Source: Bifidobacterium sp. WK041_4_12 (GTDB taxonomy: Bacteria; Actinomycetota; Actinomycetes; Actinomycetales; Bifidobacteriaceae). From it: a stretch of DNA of 64,000 nucleotides. Each line of letters starts with the position of its first letter. The first letter of the stretch is position 1. Below, in pieces: positions 22,677 to 30,807 of the stretch. The DNA lies in the NCBI RefSeq assembly GCF_041080795.1, contig NZ_CP129674.1, forward strand, positions 1 to 64,000. Reading direction: 5' to 3'. The translations under genes and the position numbers were made by a program. The notes under the pieces were generated by a model. That model saw only the letters and a program-made list of their open reading frames with translations. It did not search any database and was not told the origin of the DNA.

Positions 22677-23924
22677 CTACTTATAAATTGCCTCAAGGTT
22701 GGTCTGTGTCTTGTCTAGAATCGCTTTCGGCTCGGTATTTTTCAACTGTGCCAGTTGAGAGTCAAAATCTGAGACTACAGTGCTTGCTCCCTTGGCAGCT
22801 GGCACACCGATGGCGTACTTAAGACCATCAATGAATGGTGCTTGCTGAGGATATTCCTTTTCCCAATCTGCAGCGAACTTCGAATTACCAGGCATGATTC
22901 CAAATGCCTTGGCAAACTCCATGATTACGCTCTCGCTCGTCAGATACTTCACTAGGCTGACGGCACCTTTCTGATCCGGACTGTCCTCTGCGATACCCCA
23001 ACCGTTGGTGAACTGCATGGTTCCCTTGCCTGCTGGTCCAGAAGGCAAAGCAATCACCTTATATTTCACACTCGGATAATCGGCAGCGAGAGAGCCCAAA
23101 ATCCAGTTACCTTCGATTGTCATCGCCGCTTTCCCGGTACCGAACGCCTCTCCACCCCAACCAGTTCCAAGATCAGAAGAAAACGCCGTGGACCCAGATG
23201 CAATGAGCTTCTTGACCTCGGTCAGGCCTTTCAGACTTTGCTCTGAATTGGCAGTCGCCTTGGTCCCCTTCGCATTCACCAATCCCCCACCAGCTTGGGC
23301 CATAAAGGTTCCGACACGCGCATATTGAGGTGAAAAGCTCAGTCCAACATGGCTTGATGTGGTGAGCTTCTTTGCGACGTTCTCCAATTGCGCCCATGTC
23401 TTGGGATAGTCAGATGCCGTTAACCCTGCAGCAGACCACATGTCCGTGTTGATGACCAATTGCAGCGTTGAAACATCCTTTGGTATCGCATACAACTTTC
23501 CCTTATATGTCAGGCTTTGGAGCAGACTAGGGTAGTAATCGTCCCGATTGGATATTTGATCGCCGTAGGCGAGCAGAGAACCACTAGATGCATAGCCTGC
23601 AAGTTGGTCCGGTGCCAGGTAGAAGACATCTGCTGGGGAACCAGATGCAAATCCTTGAGAAAGCTGTTGGTTAATATCACTCGCAACCGAAACAGTAACC
23701 TTTCTGTCGTTTTTCGTTGCCCAATCCTGAACTGCCTTCTTCACGGCCTTTGTTTCCGGATCCCCTGAGGATGCAATGAGAATGTTGAGTCCCTTGGTCT
23801 TATCCGATGTGAGTGAACCCGAAGTCGGTGAGTTCTCACTGCTGAATCCACTCCCGCCACAACCTGCCAGCAACATTGCAAGAACTGAAAAAGTTGATGC
23901 GACTACAGCCAGTTTCCTTTTCAT
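22677..23924 (-). CDS. sugar ABC transporter substrate-binding lipoprotein
   Basis: This family 1 solute-binding lipoprotein (415 residues) has the lipobox LLAGC near residue 22. The mature part has the usual sugar-binding layout (AIPKDVSTLQLVINTDMW; AMTIEGNWILGSL; NGWGIAEDS). The start at 23,924 is firm because AAGGAG lies seven bases upstream and MKRKLAVVASTF begins a classical signal. The longer frame to 24,155 crosses the control region and is not used. It is the first gene of the importer operon and is divergent from the LacI gene. The substrate is inferred to be an alpha-glucoside from the neighbouring glucosidases. Confidence 0.93.
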   Translation of the reverse strand: MKRKLAVVASTFSVLAMLLAGCGGSGFSSENSPTSGSLTSDKTKGLNILIASSGDPETKAVKKAVQDWATKNDRKVTVSVASDINQQLSQGFASGSPADVFYLAPDQLAGYASSGSLLAYGDQISNRDDYYPSLLQSLTYKGKLYAIPKDVSTLQLVINTDMWSAAGLTASDYPKTWAQLENVAKKLTTSSHVGLSFSPQYARVGTFMAQAGGGLVNAKGTKATANSEQSLKGLTEVKKLIASGSTAFSSDLGTGWGGEAFGTGKAAMTIEGNWILGSLAADYPSVKYKVIALPSGPAGKGTMQFTNGWGIAEDSPDQKGAVSLVKYLTSESVIMEFAKAFGIMPGNSKFAADWEKEYPQQAPFIDGLKYAIGVPAAKGASTVVSDFDSQLAQLKNTEPKAILDKTQTNLEAIYK

Positions 23925-23963
23925 GATTCTTCTCCTTACGCTACAGTCTTTGAAATCAATCAT

Positions 23964-24092
23964 TAAGTTTTTAACGTTACAAAATTTGAGTTTGAAGAAT
24001 ACAACTATCCGAGTAGACGCATGCCCCTTATTTCTTTTCCCCCAAGCTAAGTTCGACTTTGAACTATGACTGAAACAATTTTTACGTTCCAA
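23964..24092. promoter_or_regulatory. two candidate LacI-family operators
   Basis: Two related palindrome-like sites lie between the divergent LacI and binding-protein genes: TTTTTAACGTTACAAAA centred at 23,975 and TTTTTACGTTCCAATTT centred at 24,085. Both have the central CG dyad (AACGTT or ACGT) usual for LacI-family regulators and lie about 110 bases apart, which would suit looping. Binding by the adjacent regulator is inferred. Confidence 0.45.
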
Positions 24093-24181
24093 TTTATAAT
24101 CATAATACGGTATCATTGCAGATAATGTCAACTCTGAATATGTGAATATTCTCAAGTGGGCATCACCACGAAAGGCGATTT

Positions 24182-25189
24182 ATGGCAAGCATCAAAGACG
24201 TGGCGCGTGACGCAGGAGTGTCGTCTCAGACCGTTTCAAACTATTTCAATAACCCATCTATCGTCACAGTGAAGACGAAGGCTAAGGTAGAAAAATCAGT
24301 GCAAAAACTTGGGTATATTCCCAATGCATCTGCACGAAGACTCAGAAACCAGCGAAGCTACACGCTTGCGGTAGGAATTGCCCCTTCTGGATATTCTCAG
24401 ATCTTCGACCCCCTTCTCCATGCACTCGTCAGTGAGGCCGACAACCATGGATTAAGGATCATGCTGTACAAAACCGATTCAAAAACCGATGAAATCAGGC
24501 AATTCAAATCTTTGGTTTCAGGCGGAGACGTCGATTGCTTCATACTCACCGATACCGTATATGACGATCCACGCATCACATGGCTTACTTCTCACAACCA
24601 GGCATTCGTACTCTTTGGAAGACCCTGGGGGCAAGAGACCGACAGGGATTCATCGACGGCATGGGTGGACGTGAACGGCAGATTGGGCATTGCAGATGTG
24701 ACTCGTCATCTTATTGTGACAGGGCACCGACGCATCGGCTTTCTTGGCTGGCCGGATCCATCGGGAACTGGCTCAGACAGACGGTCGGGTTGGGAAGATG
24801 CAATGCTTACGGCAAAGCTCGCCAGCAAAGATGAGCTGAAGTCGCTGCAAATCGAGTCTGAAGACAATATTCGAGCCGGCCAATTAGCATGCCAGAAACT
24901 GCTTAGAAAACATCCGGATTTGGATGCAATAGTCTGTGTCAGTGACACTCTCGCAACCGGCGCGCATACCTTTCTGCGTCAGGATTGTCACATCGATATA
25001 ACGGGCTTTGACAATAATTCCTCTGCACAATCGCTCGGATTTATATCGCTCGAACAACCAAGCTCCGAGATTGCACACGAACTTGTCCGCATTGCCATCG
25101 AGAAAATCAGCGAAATCGAGCATGGTACAGTACACGCTGACCTGCAGTCTCAGCATGTGCTGTTAACGCCACGGATTGTACATGGGTGA
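24182..25189 (+). CDS. LacI family transcriptional regulator
   Basis: This repressor (335 residues) has an N-terminal helix-turn-helix (ASIKDVARDAGVSSQTVSNYFN, split at about 2-23) and a hinge region ending LGYIPNASARRLRNQRS. A periplasmic-binding-like effector domain follows (ITGFDNNSSAQSLGFISLEQPSSEIA near the end). AAAGG lies eight bases before the ATG. It is transcribed away from the sugar importer operon and very likely controls it in response to an imported sugar. Confidence 0.93.
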   Translation: MASIKDVARDAGVSSQTVSNYFNNPSIVTVKTKAKVEKSVQKLGYIPNASARRLRNQRSYTLAVGIAPSGYSQIFDPLLHALVSEADNHGLRIMLYKTDSKTDEIRQFKSLVSGGDVDCFILTDTVYDDPRITWLTSHNQAFVLFGRPWGQETDRDSSTAWVDVNGRLGIADVTRHLIVTGHRRIGFLGWPDPSGTGSDRRSGWEDAMLTAKLASKDELKSLQIESEDNIRAGQLACQKLLRKHPDLDAIVCVSDTLATGAHTFLRQDCHIDITGFDNNSSAQSLGFISLEQPSSEIAHELVRIAIEKISEIEHGTVHADLQSQHVLLTPRIVHG

Positions 25190-25254
25190 TTGAGCAGTGC
25201 GCCCAGTGCAAGCGTGATGCCACATCGTGACGCATCGAATGGCTGAGCCTGCAA

Positions 25255-27150
25255 TCATATGAGACGATAGACAAAAGCTTCCCATGGAGATAGGGAACCC
25301 GTCAACAGTGAAGCGGCGGTATTCTCAGCTGGATAGGTGCTCAGCAGCACACGATTCGAATCAATTCCACCCAGAGAAGATATTTCTGCGGAAGACCTAT
25401 CCACTCCCAATCTTCTCGCTGTCATATCAGGCACGCGGGTCGAATGCGATGAAAGATTCACTACAACGAGCAATTCTCCATTATCATGAGATTCCCCATA
25501 TCGATCGGAGCCTTCATCACCCGGGAGCGAGCGCGTGAACGCGTAGACATGGGGGTCATCTGCATCGAGGAGATGCCATTCCCCGGCCGCAACAAGAACG
25601 TTGGTATGCCGCAGTTCGATGAGTCGCCTATAGAAGGCAAGAACGGAGTCATCGTCCTTGTTCTCGCGCTGGGCGTTGATCACATCATGGTTCGGATTGA
25701 CCGATATCCAAGGCTCGGTAGGGGCATACGAGGCTGTAAAACCAGCATATGTGGTCGAATCCCACTGCATGGGTGTGCGCGCATTGTCTCGGCTCATCAC
25801 CCCCATCGCATGCAGCATGGATTCGGACGACTGCACCTTAGCTTCTACTACCCGCTGACGATACAGGTCAAGGGACTCAATGTCGCGATACTGGTCGAGT
25901 CTGGTGAAACCGGCATTCGTCATGCCCAGTTCCTCACCCTGATAAATGTAAGGTGTTCCGCGATGCATGTGAAGCAGCAGACCAAGCGCCTTTGCAGAAC
26001 GAGAGCGCATCTCCTCGGATGACGTGTCTCCCCAGCGCGAAACCACGCGAGGCTGGTCATGATTATCGAAATACAAGCTTGCCCAGCCAGCCTTGCGAAC
26101 CGCTTCCTGCTGATTCGACATGACGGTTCGCAATTTGCCTACCTCAAACGGCAGCACATCCCACTTTGAAGAACCCTGATCGATGCCTACCTGTTCAAAG
26201 AGAAACAGCATATCCAATTCCTTGTTTTCAGGATTGGTTATGTCACCAATTCTCGCAGCCTTCAGCCCTGGTGCCTCGCCAACGGTGAGGTATCCTTCCC
26301 GCTTGCTGAATACTTCGCGACGCATCTCTGTAAGAAATTCTTCAAGCCGTGGACCATCGCAGCAGAATCCGGACGGATCCGAGAAACCTTCTGGTCCTAC
26401 CGGATTGTCTTCCAGCTGACTTCCAGCCTCGCCGGGCAAACGGCCGTGCGCATCCATGAATTTCGAAATCAACACGATGACATCCATGCGGAAACCGTCG
26501 ATGCCACGATCCATCCACCAGTTCATCATTGCATATACTGCATTGCGAACCGCTGGATTCTCCCAGTTCAGATCAGGCTGCTTGCGAGAGAATTGATGAA
26601 AGTAATATTGACCGCGTTTGTCGTCATATTCCCAGGCAGAACCACCAAAGTATGAGCCCCAGGCATTGGGCTCCGCACCTTGTTCGCCAGGCGTGGTACC
26701 GGGGCGCGCGTCACGCCACCAGTACCAGTCAGCGTGCTCGTCGTTGCGGTCACGGGAAGCTTGGAACCAAGCGTGCTCGTCAGAGGTATGGTTGACCACC
26801 AAATCCATGACAATCTTGATGCCACGATGATGTGCCTGAGCAATCAGTTCATCCATGTCATCCAAGGTGCCGAACATGGGGTCGATGTCCTGATAGTCAG
26901 CAATATCATAGCCGTTGTCGTCCTGTGGAGACCGGTACACCGGGCTGAGCCAAATCACGTCAACGCCAAGGTCTTGCAGATAGTCAAGACGGGAGGTGAT
27001 GCCGGGGATGTCACCTAAACCATCGCCGTTGGAATCCTGGAAGCTTCGTGGATATATCTGATACACCACGGCGTTCGTCCACCAAGGGTTCGGGGTTTCG
27101 CCATTCGTACGAGTCGAATCCGATATAGAGACACGCTGTTGTGTAGTCAT
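25255..27150 (-). CDS. GH13 alpha-glucosidase (oligo-1,6-glucosidase type)
   Basis: This second GH13 glucosidase (631 residues, cytoplasmic) is a paralogue of the one at 13,738. The nucleophile is Asp223 (DGFRMDVI), the acid/base Glu292 (TVGEAPG) and the third carboxylate Asp365 (DNHDQPR). A GFCC segment near 261-264 is an oddity absent from the paralogue. ATG at 27,150 has AAGGAAAG upstream and aligns with the paralogue; the longer frame to 27,225 runs through a tandem repeat. It is the last gene of the second importer locus and probably hydrolyses the imported alpha-1,6-glucosides or the sucrose part of raffinose sugars. Confidence 0.92.
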   Translation of the reverse strand: MTTQQRVSISDSTRTNGETPNPWWTNAVVYQIYPRSFQDSNGDGLGDIPGITSRLDYLQDLGVDVIWLSPVYRSPQDDNGYDIADYQDIDPMFGTLDDMDELIAQAHHRGIKIVMDLVVNHTSDEHAWFQASRDRNDEHADWYWWRDARPGTTPGEQGAEPNAWGSYFGGSAWEYDDKRGQYYFHQFSRKQPDLNWENPAVRNAVYAMMNWWMDRGIDGFRMDVIVLISKFMDAHGRLPGEAGSQLEDNPVGPEGFSDPSGFCCDGPRLEEFLTEMRREVFSKREGYLTVGEAPGLKAARIGDITNPENKELDMLFLFEQVGIDQGSSKWDVLPFEVGKLRTVMSNQQEAVRKAGWASLYFDNHDQPRVVSRWGDTSSEEMRSRSAKALGLLLHMHRGTPYIYQGEELGMTNAGFTRLDQYRDIESLDLYRQRVVEAKVQSSESMLHAMGVMSRDNARTPMQWDSTTYAGFTASYAPTEPWISVNPNHDVINAQRENKDDDSVLAFYRRLIELRHTNVLVAAGEWHLLDADDPHVYAFTRSLPGDEGSDRYGESHDNGELLVVVNLSSHSTRVPDMTARRLGVDRSSAEISSLGGIDSNRVLLSTYPAENTAASLLTGSLSPWEAFVYRLI

Positions 27151-27190
27151 TACACGTACTTTCCTTACTTGATTTGATATGGGAACCGCT

Positions 27191-27250
27191 GTCGAGGGTT
27201 GTCGGGGATTGCCAAGGATTGTCAAGGATTGTCAAGGATTATCAAGGCTG
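27191..27250 (-). repeat. six 10-bp tandem repeats upstream of alpha-glucosidase
   Basis: Six consecutive 10-base units follow the consensus GTCAAGGATT on the forward strand; units four and five (27,221-27,240) are identical. On the reverse strand each unit presents TTGACA or a variant of it at one-helical-turn spacing, 40-100 bases upstream of the alpha-glucosidase start. Confidence 0.85.
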
Positions 27251-27289
27251 ATGCTTGAGTTTTGGTTCGCGCTTCGGAGGATTTTGCAT

Positions 27290-27360
27290 GAAGCACAATA
27301 ACCAGATGCGGGGGTCGGACGTGACCGACGTGCATTGAATCCCGCTGATTATTGTGCTTC
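27290..27360. repeat. nested three-helix inverted repeat
   Basis: A perfect 12-bp repeat (GAAGCACAATAA at 27,290-27,301 with TTATTGTGCTTC at 27,349-27,360) encloses GCGGG/CCCGC and GTCGG/CCGAC pairs. It lies between the permease and the alpha-glucosidase genes. No U-tract follows on either strand. Confidence 0.75.
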
Positions 27361-27410
27361 GTACAATCGTCACAGCCTTGAGGCGACTGCCTCCAGGCCA
27401 CTCACTGAGA

Positions 27411-28295
27411 CTACTTCACTGCGCCTCTCATAACACCGGATATGACCCAGCGTTGTGCGAAGACGTAGACGATGAGAATCGGAGCCATGGCCATCAGATA
27501 GCTGGCGAAGGCCATGGGATAGTTGGTCGCAAACTGCGAACTGAAGACATACTGCGCCAGAGGAATCGTCTGATTCGACTGATCGGTCAGCACGATCAAC
27601 GGCAGAAGGAAGTCATTCCAAGCCCATAGTGCAGTCAGAATGGCGATGGTCGCGTTGATGGGTCCCATCAACGGGAAGATGATCTTCCAGAAGATGCGCC
27701 AGGTGCTTGCACCATCGATTCTTGCAGCTTCCTCAAGCGACACAGGAATCGAACGAATGAATCCCGTGGCGATAAAGAGATTCGTTCCTAAGCCGAGAAC
27801 AGTGTAGAGCATGATTAGACCGAGCTGATTGTCGAGATGCCAGCTACCGAACTGCTTCGCGATGGGGAGCATGACAACGGGGAAGGGCACGAACATGGCT
27901 GCGATGAAGAAGTAGTAGAGGAAGCGGAAGAAGCGCTTGTCCATGTTTCTTGCGATGGCATACGCCACAAAGGTGTTCGTGAACAGGGTCAGCACCACGG
28001 CCGCAACCGTGATGATGGCCGAATTCAATGCCGCCTTCGGGTAGTTCACCTTGGCCGACGCATCGGCAAAGTTATGCCATTCCCAGCTTGTGGGCAAACC
28101 GAAGCCACCGGCCTCTGCAGGCGTCTTCAACGCGGTGACGACGGTGAAATACAGCGGAATCAGAATGGTGAGCGACAGCACAGCGATGACTGCGGTGAGC
28201 CACCAGTTCACTTGACGGTGGCTATGCCACTTGGAATCAGTCTTTGTGCTTTGCTTGCCTTGCGAGCCTGAATTCGAAATCGTTACAGAAGTCAT
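27411..28295 (-). CDS. sugar ABC transporter permease (MalG type)
   Basis: The protein has 294 residues and six predicted spans. The EAA loop is LEEAARIDGASTWRIFWKIIFPLMGP. A polar N-terminal tail of about 30 residues precedes the first span. One base separates it from the partner permease upstream. It forms the second importer of the window with the next two genes; no ATPase gene is present, so a shared ATPase is inferred. In the bifidobacterial raffinose clusters the same order (binding protein, two permeases, glucosidase) is found. Confidence 0.92.
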   Translation of the reverse strand: MTSVTISNSGSQGKQSTKTDSKWHSHRQVNWWLTAVIAVLSLTILIPLYFTVVTALKTPAEAGGFGLPTSWEWHNFADASAKVNYPKAALNSAIITVAAVVLTLFTNTFVAYAIARNMDKRFFRFLYYFFIAAMFVPFPVVMLPIAKQFGSWHLDNQLGLIMLYTVLGLGTNLFIATGFIRSIPVSLEEAARIDGASTWRIFWKIIFPLMGPINATIAILTALWAWNDFLLPLIVLTDQSNQTIPLAQYVFSSQFATNYPMAFASYLMAMAPILIVYVFAQRWVISGVMRGAVK

Positions 28296-28296
28296 G

Positions 28297-29256
28297 TCAG
28301 ATCTTCTCCTTGTTACCGAAGAACTTCAGCTGAATGAACGCGATGATTGCGAGGACGATGAAGAACAGTACCGCGTTAGCGGTCTCGTATGCATATTCTC
28401 CACCGGTCAGGCCGTTCGTATAAATAAGGTAGGTAACCGTTTCCGTAGAGGAATCAGGGCCACCTTGAGTCAATGCCATAACCTGATCGAAGGTTCCGAA
28501 TGCGTTCTTCATGCTCAGCACAAGGTTGATGGTGAAGAACGGTCCGATAAGCGGGAAGGTGATTTGCCAGAAACGCTGCCACGGATTGACACCGTCAATG
28601 GATGCTGCCTCGTAGATCTCACCATCAATCGTCTGCAGACCTGCAAGATAAATCAGTGTTGAGTAGGCAACGCTCTGCCACACGGCAAGGAACACGATAG
28701 GAACCCATGCATAGTGTTCACTGGTGAGCAAGGACTGCGAAAGCCAGTTGATGTGCAGCGCCTGCCCAATCTCTGGAAGCGGCGTCATGAAGATGTACTT
28801 GAAGACATAGCCAATAACCAGCACTGCCAGAGTGTAGGGGATGAAGAAGATCGCTCTGAAACCATTCTTGAAGAGAATCTTGCCGTTCAATGCAACCGCC
28901 AAGAACATGGCAATCAGGTTCACGAGAATCGTGATTGCAACGGCAATCAGGAAGGTGAACAGATACGCATGTCCGACACGATTATCGATGAACAGCGCGA
29001 AGTAGTTCTTCAGACCGATGAACTTCGACTGACCGTATCCTTGCGAATTGGTGAATGAATAGCCAACGCCCTGAATGAATGGAACATAGAGGAACACTGC
29101 AAAAACCACTGCAGCAGGAACAGCCATCCAATAGTAGACGTGATCCACCTTGCGCGTTGAAAAAGCACTCTTGCGCTTCTTGCGAGGCTTACCCGCCTGG
29201 GGAGCCGAACTCGATACCGGAACATTCGTCATTGCCGGTGATTGTGCATTTGCCAT
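28297..29256 (-). CDS. sugar ABC transporter permease (MalF type)
   Basis: The protein has 319 residues, with six spans after a basic, proline-rich N-terminal tail. The coupling loop is YEAASIDGVNPWQRFWQITFPLIGPFF. The motif FIPYTLAVLVIGYVFKYIF is typical of MalF-like permeases of oligosaccharide importers. It lies 14 bases after the binding protein gene. Confidence 0.92.
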   Translation of the reverse strand: MANAQSPAMTNVPVSSSAPQAGKPRKKRKSAFSTRKVDHVYYWMAVPAAVVFAVFLYVPFIQGVGYSFTNSQGYGQSKFIGLKNYFALFIDNRVGHAYLFTFLIAVAITILVNLIAMFLAVALNGKILFKNGFRAIFFIPYTLAVLVIGYVFKYIFMTPLPEIGQALHINWLSQSLLTSEHYAWVPIVFLAVWQSVAYSTLIYLAGLQTIDGEIYEAASIDGVNPWQRFWQITFPLIGPFFTINLVLSMKNAFGTFDQVMALTQGGPDSSTETVTYLIYTNGLTGGEYAYETANAVLFFIVLAIIAFIQLKFFGNKEKI

Positions 29257-29270
29257 GATTCTTCCTCCCC

Positions 29271-30590
29271 TTACTCGAACGTTCTCGCCTGAACTTTATC
29301 CCAGTCGGTCTGCATTTGATTCGTAAACCGTGGGACATCACCGGTGGTGGCCAGCGTCTGAAGATATCCACCGATGTTGATTGATGCAGGAATGTAGTGA
29401 TCGCTGAAATCCGCAAGCTTATTGGACTTGAAGAATGGAAGCACGCCCTTCAGCGCATCATCGCCAATTCCAGTTTGCTTCAACGGAGTGAAGGCGGACT
29501 GAGCCTTGGCATATTCGTCAAGCTGTGGCTTGCTCATGAGGAAGTTGATGAACTTCATGGCCTCTTGTGGATGCTTGGTATTGGCACCCATCGTCAGCAT
29601 GACATCATCGCCAGCCGTGAGAATCTGCTCGCTTTCGTTATCTGTTGCAGGCAGCTGTGCAAAACCAAGATCAGCCTTGGCATTGACCAGACGAACCTGT
29701 GGAATCGCATATGTTCCCAGAGGAAGAATGGCAACCTTGCCTGCAGCAAGATTCTGCGTCGCCTGCTGGTAGGTCACGCCCTTGTCGCTCGTCGCGTACT
29801 TGTAGAGCTCAACCTCTTTTGTAGCGGTTGCCGTCCAGATCTTGGCAAAGGTCGTCTCGCCCTTCTTCAGCTTGATGTATTCACTGGCTGGAACCAAGGT
29901 CCCAGCAAAGGAAGCGAAGGGGGCCTGGGTTGTCCAGGAATCAGCGAGCGAAGCCTGAATGGGGGTGATGCCGGCCTGTTCAAACTTCTGAAGCAGCGCA
30001 ACCATCTCAGACCAGGTCTTCGGCGGGTTGTTGGGGTCCACGCCTGCCTGACGCCACACTGTTTTGTTATAGATGTATCCACTGGCATTGCCCGCGAATG
30101 GAAGACCGTAGAGTCGCTTCTTTGCCGGATCTGTGGTCTGAACCAAGTCCTTGGCAATTTTTACCATGCCAGGATTGAGCTTCTTCACGATTGGATCGTT
30201 GGTGAAATCATGGAAGACACCAGAAGTTGCGAATTGCCCAAAATTGATATCCCCATTGAATGTTATGACATCCGGCACACGGTTCTTCACCAGGCGTGTG
30301 CGAAGATCGGTCTGTGCACTGGCGGAGTTGTTAATGTTAATGCGTATGTCAGGATTCTGAGCCTCAAAATCCTGAACCATTTTCTTGAACTGATCCGCGG
30401 CTTCGGCCTTGAACTGGAAAAAATCCAAGGTGACAACGTTCGCGCTGGCTGACCCACAGCCCGACATGGAAATTCCGAGCACTGCCGCAACAACTGCTGT
30501 GGCGATGCGTCTGAGCATCTTCATAGAACTCGTTCGGATTCCCATCACATTCGAATCGCCGCCGAGCTGATTGATAGAATCACGTCTCAT
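29271..30590 (-). CDS. oligosaccharide ABC transporter substrate-binding lipoprotein
   Basis: This is a solute-binding lipoprotein (439 residues from this start) with lipobox ISMSGC. The mature part contains NNPPKTWSEMVALLQKFEQAGITP and GDDVMLTMGANTKHPQEAMKFINFL, typical of binding proteins for oligosaccharides. ATG at 30,590 is chosen because AAGGAG lies seven bases upstream, although it puts about 23 residues before the hydrophobic core; ATG at 30,524 would give a conventional signal but has no such site. The context (GH36, GH13, ROK) suggests raffinose-family or isomalto-oligosaccharides. Confidence 0.9.
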   Translation of the reverse strand: MRRDSINQLGGDSNVMGIRTSSMKMLRRIATAVVAAVLGISMSGCGSASANVVTLDFFQFKAEAADQFKKMVQDFEAQNPDIRININNSASAQTDLRTRLVKNRVPDVITFNGDINFGQFATSGVFHDFTNDPIVKKLNPGMVKIAKDLVQTTDPAKKRLYGLPFAGNASGYIYNKTVWRQAGVDPNNPPKTWSEMVALLQKFEQAGITPIQASLADSWTTQAPFASFAGTLVPASEYIKLKKGETTFAKIWTATATKEVELYKYATSDKGVTYQQATQNLAAGKVAILPLGTYAIPQVRLVNAKADLGFAQLPATDNESEQILTAGDDVMLTMGANTKHPQEAMKFINFLMSKPQLDEYAKAQSAFTPLKQTGIGDDALKGVLPFFKSNKLADFSDHYIPASINIGGYLQTLATTGDVPRFTNQMQTDWDKVQARTFE

Positions 30591-30807
30591 TTCTCGACTC
30601 CTTCGTCTTGCGCCTCGGACTCTTGACATCCGAATATCGCACTGTTCAGGATAAATATCTCCTAGCTTTTTTTACCACTGTTGGCGAGTCTACGGGCTTG
30701 GGAAAATAATAAGTCCGTATTTTTGTATATAAAGCAAGAAATTACTAGGATGGATGCAGGAAACGGCTCTACTACAACCATCACGCCTCATCCAGCAAGG
30801 GGATTCA

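Noticed and set aside
23925..24155. N-terminal extension of the sugar-binding lipoprotein
   Set aside because: It would cross the operator region and has no ribosome binding site; the ATG at 23,924 has a perfect AAGGAG and starts a classical lipoprotein signal.
30667..30677. TTTTTTTACCA shared with the reverse strand at 34,670-34,680, first taken for a common ROK operator
   Set aside because: The copy at 34,670-34,680 is the T-tract of a terminator hairpin, so the match is probably due to the poly-T run.
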